DNA of 64,000 nt from Dastarcus helophoroides (lineage: Eukaryota; Arthropoda; Insecta; Coleoptera; Bothrideridae), in assembly GCA_028583605.1 (NCBI GenBank), contig CM053328.1, positions 970,501-1,034,500 of the forward strand, written 5' to 3'. Position 1 is the first letter of the stretch, and each line of letters begins with the position of its first letter. Positions 1 to 8,439 of the stretch are shown in pieces. The translations under genes were made by a program, and so were the position numbers. Under the pieces are notes generated by a model. It did no database searches. It was not told the DNA's origin and saw only the letters and a program-made list of their open reading frames with translations.

Positions 1-262
1 CGAGTTGGATATATCAAACTGACGAGATCTAACAAGATCGAAACCGGTATTTGGTTTCCAAACTTCGAATCTAATAAATGTTCCAACCTATTGGTCTGTG
101 CATTAGAATCCTTGTCTTCTGGGAACTTTTTCCTAGAGAGCAACCGCTTCGCTAGGTGGCAGTGTTTTAACTGTTGGTAGTTCGGCTACTTATGATCCAC
201 TATACACGCCGCCTGGAGGGCTGCATGAATTTGTAGTCTAGGTTGCATTTTACTTGCATATG
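1..262 (+). mobile_element. Penelope-like terminal repeat, family A (cut by window edge)
   Basis: This segment recurs at 27555-27812, including the words GGTTTCCAAAC, TATTGGTCTGTGCATTA and GTAGTCTAGGTTGCATT. It begins with a hammerhead-ribozyme motif (13-55). Penelope-like elements (PLEs) are known to carry hammerheads with very short palindromic stem III in their terminal repeats, so PLE is the likeliest source, although no PLE protein is seen attached to this copy. The left end lies outside the window. The 89-aa minus-strand reading frame here is not convincing coding sequence. Confidence 0.5.
13..55 (+). ncRNA. hammerhead ribozyme motif, type I, palindromic stem III
   Basis: All conserved hammerhead elements are present in order: core CUGACGA (19-25); stem II GAUC/GAUC (26-29 with 36-39) closed by a 6-nt loop; GAAA (40-43); stem III ACCGGU (43-48), self-complementary with no loop; and A49 as the cleavage nucleotide. 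Stem I pairs 13-18 with 50-55 (six pairs, one U-G). Predicted cleavage lies between 49 and 50. A loopless palindromic stem III is typical of PLE hammerheads thought to act as dimers. Activity is inferred, not shown. Confidence 0.72.
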
Positions 263-500
263 AATTATTCTCGTTTAATTTTGGTGAAATGGACTGATTC
301 TTGGTTATCTTCAAAAAGAAATACAAAATTTTTTTTTCAGGTTTCTGAGGGCCGGGTTTATAGATTAATTCTGGTGAAACGGACCGATCCTTGGTTACCT
401 TCAAAAATTGAAATACAAATCTTGTCCTTTGAAACCAAGAAAGATTAAAAAACACAATAGAGGTTGCTCTAACGCGTTTATCATCTTCAGAGAGATTAAT
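263..500 (-). repeat. PLE-like terminal repeat, family K
   Basis: Read on the minus strand from about 497 down, it matches 48840-48985 closely: CTCTCTGAAGATGAT, ACGCGTTAGAGCAACC, TTTGTATTTCAA and a GGTCCGTTTCACC-type end. Two diverged copies of a roughly 89-bp unit lie in tandem (about 277-330 and 366-421). Compared with the 48.8-kb copy, the stretch between GATGAT and AACGCG is deleted, removing half of the hammerhead-like motif. Related pieces lie at 54065-54225 and 57441-57540. Confidence 0.45.
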
Positions 501-1358
501 TCTCGTTTAAAAAAAAGTTCGTAATCAATAGTTCTGCAAATAATAATTGAACAGAAAATGAAAGTCGAATTCTGAAAATTACAAAGTATTTTCCACAAAT
601 TCCGGAAAATTCAATGAAGAAGTAAAAATTTGAGTAACTAGACATTTTCATTTAACTTGGTATAACTGTGCAAATAATGGATAGCTCAAGGATGGTGACT
701 ATACTTTTCAATACCAAAAATCCCAGAGAAATCTTGAAACTTTCAAAGCGCATACTTTTCGTAAAGGTAAAATAAAACGAAATAAGTTTTTTTATACAAA
801 ATTATATAAAATAATTTTATGTAAAATCTTCTTTGGGCTAAAATCAAAATCGTGTCATTTACTGCTTAGTATATCGAAGACGACATCAAAAATATGGAAT
901 CCGCGGGTACAACCCATAGGAAGCATAATAAACAAACATTAAGCAACCCCCCCTATTCATGTGCTAATAAAATTGCCCATTACTCTAACTGAAAGAAATT
1001 TAAAATGAGTTGAAAGTGCAGGCACGTAATGTTTTATTGACGTCGAAGTAAAGCTCTTAGCTCCTAAGTCTTTCGTCCGCTGCTGAGAATACTTTCTCCA
1101 TTCATGAGCACTCATGTTTGACCTGCTCCGTGCTACGCTAACACCGTTTAATTTATGAATGTACCACGAAAGGACATTTGCTACTTTGTGTAACTTTCGC
1201 TTTAATTTGCTTTTCATCGGCTAAAAGCAGAACTTGGTAAACGTTGCACTTGGTCAAACTTCCTAATATCAACAATGGAATTGAAAATGCAACAACGAAG
1301 TGAAGTGAAGAGTGGAAACGGTGACTCGTCAGACGGTGTAGACACACACATTGAATTT
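501..1358. other. no recognised feature
   Basis: AT-rich sequence. Short open frames at 957-1217 and 1153-1347 on the minus strand have no recognisable domain, and I see no repeat shared with the rest of the window. Confidence 0.5.
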
Positions 1359-1650
1359 TTGAAGTGAAATCTTCTTTAGACGCGTTTTGATAGAAAAAAA
1401 ACTAATGGTTTCGGGTCACCATCACGTCTCCTAGGCGACATGCTCTAATGTTTATAGTTTACGTATCTATGAATAGAACCTCCCATATAATTAAAATAAC
1501 GTGGGATCGATAGCTAGGACCCCGCCATGCATAATATAGATTCTAAACTCTGGACCACTCCAGCTTACAGCCTTGAAAGCTAAACTGGACTGATAATCTA
1601 AGCCTACCCCTGAAGGGTAATTGGATATATGAAAATGTGTATACATAATT
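1359..1650 (-). mobile_element. tRNA-derived SINE, family S1, decayed
   Basis: Read on the minus strand this matches the better copy at 57552-57880. It has an A-box region (GGAGTGGTCCAG), a degraded B-box region, and a body with a TTCATAGATACGTAA-like stretch. It ends in the shared S1 tail (CGTCTAAAGAAG then TTTCACTTC). Several B-box positions are mutated, so pol III transcription is unlikely. Confidence 0.6.
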
Positions 1651-1866
1651 GTTTAAATTGTGTTTTAATTTAATTATTATTATTCCTATTCTCTCCGTAA
1701 ACGAAAGCTGACTATTTCAGAAATGAAACAACGTTGGCAAATTACTGGCAAGCGTCAACTTCGAAAGAAGGTATGCGACAAACATGATTAAAATAGAAAT
1801 CGAGACAAACGCTTTATACGTACATAATTTCTCCTGCGTATTGCAAATGGAAGAACTAGTAACATC

Positions 1867-2165
1867 ATATATGTAATACTTCTATATGGCGTGTTATAAT
1901 CCACTACAAAATGCGTTGTCGAAAAGGTGAGATGAAAGTATATGTCGTACTCTTTGGAGGACAAGTATTCATTCATTTATAGCGGGAACAGATGACAAGA
2001 TGGGCGGGAACACTAATAAATGAATGACAACAAAGATAACTGACGAGAAGCGGGATTGGTTAATAAATTCTGTCCTCCAAAAAGACAAACATATATATCC
2101 ATCGCGCCTCTTGAACACAATCGAAGGTACAAAACACGCCATATAGAAGTATTACATATATGAGT
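1867..2165. repeat. inverted-repeat (foldback) element
   Basis: The outer arms are nearly identical: the stretch from about 1867 (CATATATGTAATACTTCTAT, then ATGGCGTGTT) recurs inverted near 2133-2162. Inner parts of the arms are only partly alike but share a TTTGGAGGACA block and a TTCATTTA block, also inverted. The roughly 40-bp centre contains two GCGGGAACA-like words. A non-autonomous foldback transposon or two head-to-head terminal repeats would explain it. No target duplication was identified. Confidence 0.55.
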
Positions 2166-2885
2166 AACATTTGGCGGAGCGTGTGGCGACGCTGTTATAT
2201 TTTTAAATGACATTTCTTAAAATCTTTATTAAATATTTGAGTAATATAATAACAATCATAGTTAAATATTTTGACTTTTAGCTTTTGTGACCCAGTTATT
2301 TCCAAAATATGAAATAACAGAGTATTTTTTTGCTATTATAAAATGAGAGATTTAACTACGGAATAATTGTGATGAATACATTGAATGATATCACGATGAA
2401 TAAATGAAAAGATTAGTTCAGGATCAAGGCTAGCTAGTATTAGTTGTCTGTCATCTGAATTCAATGTAATATAAAATTTTAGGTATGTACACCGCAGATA
2501 TCAAAATATATAAACATTTTAGGTTAGTTCCAGAACAATTAAATTACTTCATATTCAATAACATCAGGAAACATTTCATTACTGTTATTTGCTAGTTTTA
2601 AGTTTTCACTTCTGTCAGCAGTCCACATGAATTTTTGCAACTTTAAGTAAAACAATAAAAATGTTTGAATTCGCACATTACAGGATTTATAAGTGACCGA
2701 ATGGACATTTACTTTGCGGACTGGTTAACTTGTCAGAGAACGCTCTCGTATCCTTCGTTCGGCTAATCACTTAGGAAAAACGAGAAAAAACACGACTAAA
2801 TCGAAAATACCCAGTGGTGCGAGTAAATGGGAAAAGCGACTAAAAAGTGGCGAAAAACTTGACCAAATTATATCGTCTACTTGGG
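2166..2885. other. no gene; one small repeat fragment
   Basis: AT-rich. At about 2590-2622 there is an inverted copy of a short repeat (family S, TAGTTTTAAGTTTTCACTTC) also found near 5205-5260, 21591-21640, 29775-29815, 42440-42500 and 55365-55415. Nothing else recognised. Confidence 0.5.
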
Positions 2886-3550
2886 TACTTGTCTCTCAAT
2901 AATTGACTTTTTTAACCCTTACTTTGTGAATTCTTCAATATTGTAACGCAATGTAAATAGATGGAATAGAATTTAGAATGGAATTGTAGAATTTAGTAAA
3001 TAAATAAAGTTTCTAGAAGGATCTGATAACGGGGAAAGCGGTCGCGATAACAAACGGCAGATAAGCGTTCCAGAAATTTCGGCAAACGATAAGCCTTATC
3101 TGCCGAAAAGTTCGAGAAGCCGGGAGCCAAAACTATAAAAGGCGGTCAGCTTTCCCTCAAGTCAGTCAGTTAGAGTACAATGTAATTAGTGAGTTAGTAG
3201 AAGTGAGTTAATTGTTCAATTGTGGTGATCCAAGTTAAGTTTGGTAATAAAGTGGTGTAATTCACACGTAGTAATCAATTCGAACCGATAAGCCCGTAAC
3301 AATATTCATAACTATTAAATTTTATTAAGGACTAAAACAATAACTGGTATAAAAAATTCCTCGATGTTTCGCTAAATATTTGATATGACCGGACCTGATT
3401 TCCCTTTTCAGCAATATATCCGCCGATGATGCTGAAACGCGAAACCAGGTCCAGTCATAGCAAATATTTATTGAAATGTTGTGGAACTTTTAATATCTGT
3501 TGTCGTTTTAATCGTTAATAAAGTTTAATAGTTATGAATACTTGTCTCTC
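2886..3550. mobile_element. small foldback element, family M, with 12-bp target duplication
   Basis: The direct repeat TACTTGTCTCTC occurs at 2886-2897 and 3539-3550 and brackets the insertion. Excluding the solo LTR nested at 2942-3301, the element is about 275 bp and consists of two inverted arms (about 3306-3414 and 3425-3538) sharing TTCATAACTATTAAA and ACCGGACCTG/CAGGTCC blocks. The right arm holds a degraded hammerhead-like motif at about 3426-3448 (CCGATGA, then GAAA, then ACC-A-GGU). Variable-length target duplications and inverted partial terminal repeats are usual for PLE insertions; assignment to PLE is an inference. Confidence 0.6.
2942..3301 (+). mobile_element. solo LTR 1
   Basis: Begins TGTAACGC, ends CCCGTAACA, and is flanked by ATAT at 2938-2941 and 3302-3305. 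TATAAAA at 3134-3140, a TCAGTC initiator at 3162 and AATAAA at 3246-3251 give it the U3-R-U5 plan of an LTR. A 10-bp inverted repeat (GGCAGATAAG / CTTATCTGCC) lies upstream of the TATA box. No second LTR or gag-pol sequence adjoins it. A related element at about 28430-28480 keeps the uninterrupted target (TTCAATATTCAT), confirming insertion plus 4-bp duplication. The 4-bp duplication suits Ty3/Gypsy-type elements. Confidence 0.88.
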
Positions 3551-4235
3551 GTCAAACAATCAACGGCGTAAATTTATCTTTTAAATCCAACTTAATTATC
3601 AAATTATAATAATCAAATCAAAATTCGTAATATGTAACAATAATGCTTAACCGATCTAACCAAGTAACAATCTAGGTTTCAACAGTGACAAATTTGAATT
3701 TTAATTACTACTAATCGATTCCTTATCCCAGCTTAACTGTCACCAGATCTCCTAAAAGCGTTTTTCTGTCGCCAATTTCGCCATGTTTAAGAGCGAATTC
3801 AACATAAATATTTCAGAGATAAGGAGGGTGAAAAAATCTATTTCTTGGAATGTTGTCGTTTTCCGAAGTTGCCGACCAAATCCAATATGTAGGCAAACGC
3901 CCATCGCATATAAGGGTAGGGCCTTTGTTTTACTGTTTGCCGTGAGATTTATGGCGAATAAGAGAATTGCCTAAGGGTCAGAGCCTAGATTTGTTACTGT
4001 CTAAGTGGACATTTCCTTATTTAAAAGTGATAATAAAATATGAAGAAGTGCTTGCTTTTCATTTTTGGCGAAGATTTTTCCATTTTTTTAGGGAAATTAT
4101 ACGAGCAAAATTTAAAGAATCTGTCGGTAGATGTCGTGAATTGTTCTAAGAAGTTTAAGCCAAATCAAGATTAACTTCTTAGATTTTAACTTTGTCCGCA
4201 TTTAAAAATTACATCTCCTAAGAAATTTAGAATTT
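3551..4235. other. no recognised feature
   Basis: Two adjacent 60-63-aa open frames (3783-3974 and 3967-4149, plus strand) show no domain, and I have no support for calling them genes. No repeat identified. Confidence 0.5.
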
Positions 4236-4334
4236 CTTACTGATAAATTGTATGATAACGAAGGCTTCCACGGCCAGAGTCAGTACAGGATATACCTCTT
4301 CCGGGATTGGACCGTGACAAAGAACTACTAAAAG

Positions 4335-4379
4335 TGTTCGACGTTTCGCCCACCATCATAGGGGGCTTCTTCAGGAACA
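4335..4379 (-). ncRNA. hammerhead-like motif in PLE terminal repeat
   Basis: On the minus strand: stem I UGUUC/GAACA (4379-4375 with 4339-4335), core CUGAAGA (4374-4368), stem II GCCC/GGGC extended past a mismatch (within 4366-4348), GAAA (4347-4344), palindromic stem III ACGU (4344-4341) and cleavage C at 4340. One extra A (4367) lies between the core and stem II. This departs from the textbook consensus and could weaken or abolish activity. Position after the GIY-YIG remnant fits PLE organisation. Confidence 0.55.
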
Positions 4380-4460
4380 AAGAAAAGAAAAAATGAAAAG
4401 AGGAATATGAGGGAATATGCAAAAAAAAATGAAAGAATGAAAAGGCCAATTTCAAAACAT

Positions 4461-4991
4461 CAGAGCACGGTAATTCAGTATGTCCACCATACCAGAGGCG
4501 AAAGTCTTCTGAATTGAAAATTGGTACAAAGGATAAGAAAGTTTAGACAGAAGAGCACGATAACTCAGTATGTCCACCATACCAGAGGCGAAACTCTTCT
4601 GACAGGAAAGAGGGAAAGGGAAACTTTATATACCATTCGTCTGCGCGATCACTTCCGAAGATTTCCGATGGTTGGTTTCCAGATGAAGAAAAGCATGTAA
4701 CCGTCGTCTCTGTTGATGTTTTTGGAAAATTCTTGGATTTCAATGGCCTCGCGTATCTTCCTATTTTAGTAATTGGGAATATTGGATATAATTGAAATAT
4801 TATCAAAGAGAATCCTATGTCCGGTCTCATGTTGATGTTCGGGCAATGGCTGACTGTGAAAATAAACCAGACCTAAGACATCTTTGGTGCTCGGATATTC
4901 GCGTTGAAAATTGGTACAAAGGATAAGAAAGTTTAGACAGAAGAGCATGGTAACTCAGTATGTCCACCATACCAGAGGTGAAACTCTTCTG
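4461..4991. repeat. 88-bp direct repeats flanking the PLE endonuclease remnant
   Basis: 4514-4601 and 4904-4991 are near-identical 88-bp direct repeats (start TTGAAAATTGGTAC, end AAACTCTTCTG). A third, partial copy lies at 4461-4511. They bracket the endonuclease remnant, suggesting duplication or template switching during retrotransposition rather than a normal coding layout. Confidence 0.7.
4649..4948 (-). pseudogene. PLE GIY-YIG endonuclease C-terminal remnant
   Basis: One minus-strand frame reads PEHQHETGHRILFDN, then SNIPNY, one stop, REAIEIQEFSKNINRDDGY and IWKP before a final stop at 4651-4649. The block order (E-H-ETGH, NY, REAIEI, NRDDG, W-P) is the conserved tail of the GIY-YIG endonuclease that follows the reverse transcriptase in Penelope-like elements and cuts target DNA. 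The catalytic N-terminal GIY and YIG strands are absent, and an in-frame stop near 4766 breaks it. Confident as a family call; certainly non-functional. Confidence 0.75.
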
Positions 4992-5060
4992 TACACTTTT
5001 AGTAGTTCTTTGATAAGGTCCAATTCCGGGAGAAGTATATCCTGTACTGATAAATTGTAT

Positions 5061-5288
5061 ATTCTAAATTTTTTCCAAAATTTCGATTTGTCATCTTAAA
5101 GTTTCAATTTTTTCTAAAACATCGATTTAAAGTTGAAATTGAATTATTAAAAAATTTACACTTTAAATAAAAAAAAGTACAGCAGTGGAGAATTTGTAAA
5201 AAAAATTAGTCAGTCATAGGACTACGATAGAAGAGAAAACTTAAAAGTAGCAAAGCAATTTTTTTAATTTTCAAATTCGTTGTAATAT
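5061..5288. other. AT-rich gap with a family S fragment
   Basis: About 5205-5260 carries the family S words GTCAGTCATAGGA and GAGAAAACTTAAAA. Nothing else recognised. Confidence 0.4.
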
Positions 5289-5617
5289 TGTTGCGCGTCA
5301 TCGGTTCGAATGATTAACACTTGGTGAATTGTAACCACTTTATTTCCAACTGATTTCGATATTATACTACAATTTTAATCCACTAACATTATTTAATTAA
5401 CTAACTTATTCATTGACTTCTAACTAACTGAGGGAAAGCCGACCGCCTTATATAGGTCCCACTTCGGGTTCTAGAAGGAACAAGCAAATTATCGTTTGCC
5501 GAAATTTCTGGAACGCTTGTCTGCTGTTTGATTTATTATCGCGGCCGCTTTCCCTTATCAAATTTTCTAGAAAATTCCCAACTAAACTTTATAATTACAT
5601 TTACAGTTACAGTTACA
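5289..5617 (-). mobile_element. solo LTR 2, diverged
   Basis: Inverted relative to solo LTR 1, running from TGTTGCG to GTTACA. Flanks are ATAT (5285-5288) and GTAT (5618-5621), a one-base difference. It retains the GGGAAAGCCGACCGCC block, a TATATAG box, the AACGCTTGTCTGC block and GCGGCCGCTTTCCC. The end nearest 5617 has become a GTTACA micro-repeat. It is the most diverged of the five copies. Confidence 0.8.
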
Positions 5618-6482
5618 GTATCAAAAAGTAAGATTTTCTACTCATACCTGCCACAAACCGTTCACATTAGAGTACGTTAGTTTGGTGGTGATGTAAGAAG
5701 TTTTCATTTCAAAGATAAATGTACAATGATTCTGGCACATCCCCTATACCAAACGGGAACAATCATGCAAGCCTCAATTCTTTTCTTCTTGGGCGCATCG
5801 TGAGGATGTAATTATTTTCATTTTAAAATGCAGCATGATCCTCATTGATTCTTTTATGGCGCAAGCTCGTTCTATATGAAAGCCCGCATTTCTTCGCATC
5901 ATTTATTAAACGACGTAACATCTGTAGCAAGCGGGAGAGTAGAATTTACGGCGAATCGACCACAAGACCGTGGAATTTTAAGGCCGAAATGTAGATTCTC
6001 TTAAACTTGAGAGGCAAATGATTAATACGGACATAAATCTAGAGGCTTTTGGCCAGCAGTTGGTGTCTAAACAACAAGCCGGCTATGATGAATATTGTTA
6101 CAACGTGTACGTGTCGGTGGTACATATTTCTGAGCGGGGCCCACTGTACAGTGAGAGCCAGAGACTGGTGAGAGCCGTTTTCATTGGGCCCAACTTCGTT
6201 ATAATCCGCAGCTCGTTAATCATACGAGCAAATGCAAGAGTATGAATAAAATTTCGCGTAAACGACAGGCACATTTTGTATGGGCTACTGTGCAGCGACT
6301 AACGCAAAATACACATATTACGAGTACTAGAACGTAAGAGCTTTTGCTGATGAAATGTTGAAACAATTAGCTTATTTCATTCTCGCCTTGACAGGATAAA
6401 TTTCATCAGGACTCTGAATATTACTGTCTGCTGGTTTCTGACATGTCCATCGGTTGGTATGTTTTGACCATTTGCAACATTT
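5618..6482. other. no recognised feature
   Basis: Moderately complex sequence with a 75-aa plus-strand frame at 6018-6245 that I cannot assign. It could be unique intergenic or intronic host DNA. Confidence 0.4.
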
Positions 6483-6727
6483 CTCACTGTTGTACTGCAC
6501 AGTGATTCTATAATTAAGCAATTAAAATAATAATCAATCTAAAAATTTGGTGGAACTAAAACACAATTTAAACAGTGCATATATTGAAGTTTCCACATAA
6601 TAAACTTATATACTTGTAGATTGCAGATAGTATCGAGTGTAGTCGTATCTTGAGAATTAAACTTTAAAATTATCAACATTGTTGGAGTATTGCGTAGTGG
6701 GTGCCAGGTTCAATCTCCCATGCCGAT
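6483..6727 (+). mobile_element. SINE S1, 5' half
   Basis: Starts with CTCACTGTTGTACTGCACAG, the same leader seen at 54226 and near 37385. It ends in a tRNA-like head with B box GGTTCAATCTCCC followed by ATGCCGAT. It stops abruptly where a family R fragment begins at 6728. Confidence 0.55.
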
Positions 6728-6805
6728 AGATGAATATTTTCGGAGTTAGCATTAGTTTATTAAAGTGCATGCAAGGCGGTCATTGCGCTTAGAATCGAAA
6801 ATAGT
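6728..6805 (+). repeat. family R fragment
   Basis: Contains AGATGAATATTTTCGGAGTT and AGCATTAGTTTATTAAA, characteristic of the 3' third of family R (compare 36225-36290 and 44490-44530). Confidence 0.6.
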
Positions 6806-7794
6806 AGTTGTTTATGTAAAAACGATAGTTTTCAATGTTAAAATAGAAGATTGTAATTGAAGAATTTAACATTTACGACCTCGTATCTGCTTAAGTTTGC
6901 TTGCATTACATACCCACTTTGGTCGTTCTCTGCGATCCAGTGAAAGAGCAATACCGAATTTCTTATCATCTAAATCTGTTTTAGTCAAAATTACCGTTTG
7001 CCCGATTTTATTTTCCCTATGCGCTCCGCTTTCACCCGGATCATTTAAAAAGGTTTTATTCCGTGCATAGACTTTATAATTTTTTAAGAATCCTTATCAA
7101 CCGAGACCTGAAATCCTTTAAAAAGCATTAAGGAGAAAGTATCGTGCCTTCTTTTATGCCGAAAACATTCTCTTTTGTAAGAAAGTAGCCCTTCAAAATA
7201 TAAAAAGAGCATCGAGATAAAAATACGACATTTCCTCCAGTGAAAGCTGAAAAGTTTGTAGGTTTCATTTTGGTCCCTTCTAATTCAGCTTTCAGGGCAC
7301 AAAGTTAGCGAGCTGCGTTGCAGACCACGACAAAATTAAACAAAACCGGAGAAGTACGTGACTTTGGAGCTAAATGCAAAATGCTCATTAGGATTACATA
7401 TTTGTCCTGCTTGAGATTTTCAACGGAAACGGATTAATAAGAATTATGGAAGCTTTTTGAAATATGCAAAAGGCCCGTAAATTTAGCTGAACTCGCTCTG
7501 AAATTACATAAGCTTGCTGAGAATAGTTCATACATATATGCATAAATGTATGTTCAAGAGAAATCAGAAATATCAACTGAGCTGTTTGGGGCAATCTATA
7601 AAAGATTGCCATTCCTTAACAAAAAAAGGTAACTGAAAATTTCAACGTCTGCAAGAAGCAACTGGCGAAGAAAATGGCACTCAACATAAATGGAATTAAC
7701 AAAACTTCGCAAAGAAGATACAGAGAATATCTGATACATTTTACTTATAAACAGATACATTGTAACAAATTAATGTAATAGAAATCGCGAAGTA
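6806..7794. other. no recognised feature
   Basis: No repeat or convincing reading frame seen; the 72-aa minus frame at 7394-7612 has no domain. Confidence 0.4.
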
Positions 7795-7798
7795 CGTT

Positions 7799-7863
7799 GG
7801 CACGTACCATAAAGAGGTACTTTAAGACACGTGCTGTAAAGACGTACTTTATGGTACGTGCCA
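7799..7863. repeat. short perfect hairpin
   Basis: TGGCACGTACCATAAAG (7799-7815) pairs exactly with CTTTATGGTACGTGCCA (7847-7863), a 17-bp stem with a 31-nt loop. The loop also contains GTACTTTA and ACACGTG words. It resembles a tiny foldback element or a hairpin-RNA precursor; I have no evidence of expression. Confidence 0.7.
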
Positions 7864-8439
7864 GACTGCTGCTATCGTGAAGTGATTCATGTGCAAGCGT
7901 CTAGGCCAGAAGTTGGCAAACCGCGGCTCGCGAGTCACATGCGACTCTTTAAAATACAATGGCGGCTCTTAAAATTCCCGTAAAAAACTAAATAAATAAA
8001 AACTAGAGTGGACAGACACGCAGAAAATGAGTACTTATTAAACAAGTGACCTACAGAAGTCGAAATTTCCTAAAAATGCTTTTTAGGAATTTTCACATTT
8101 TGCTTAAATGTTGACAAAAAAATTATAATAGGCCTTGTATATACGAATATATACAAGTTTATTACGATACAATTGAAATTTAATTTTATTAGAATCTAAT
8201 GAAAACTAGATTGCAATTGCAAAGTTCACGTAGACAAGGCTAAGCTTGTATCACGGGTTGCATCGCAACATCCACCGTGCCATAATGATGAGGCCAAGGA
8301 AGGCCGAAACTAGTCTATGGTTGCGGTTGTACATATTTTCAATTTTAAGCACGTTTAACTGTTTAATTACAGAACACTTAATTGGTCATTTATCAAAAAA
8401 GTTGTGATTTCAAAAAGTATTTTGTCAAAATTTTTGATT

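Larger units (their letters stand above)
4236..5057 (-). mobile_element. Penelope-like retroelement, 3' fragment with terminal repeat
   Basis: Minus-strand order: partial terminal repeat (5057-4992), an 88-bp repeat, a GIY-YIG-type endonuclease C-terminal remnant, the 88-bp repeat again, a third partial copy, a T-rich spacer, then a terminal repeat with a hammerhead-like motif (4379-4335) running into words such as GGTCCAATCCCGGAAGAGG and ATATCCTGTACTGACTC. The same terminal repeat is folded back on itself at 22885-22977. The reverse-transcriptase part is missing, so this is a truncated, inactive copy. Confidence 0.75.

Noticed and set aside
3783..4149. Two adjoining small frames as a split gene
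   Set aside because: No domain, and no conserved or repeated counterpart in the window.
5289..5617. Full LTR retrotransposon between LTR 1 and LTR 2
   Set aside because: The two LTRs are in opposite orientation, each has its own ATAT flanks, and the sequence between has PLE remnants, not gag-pol.
7799..7863. microRNA gene
   Set aside because: Stem of only 17 bp with a long loop and no support from expression or conservation.
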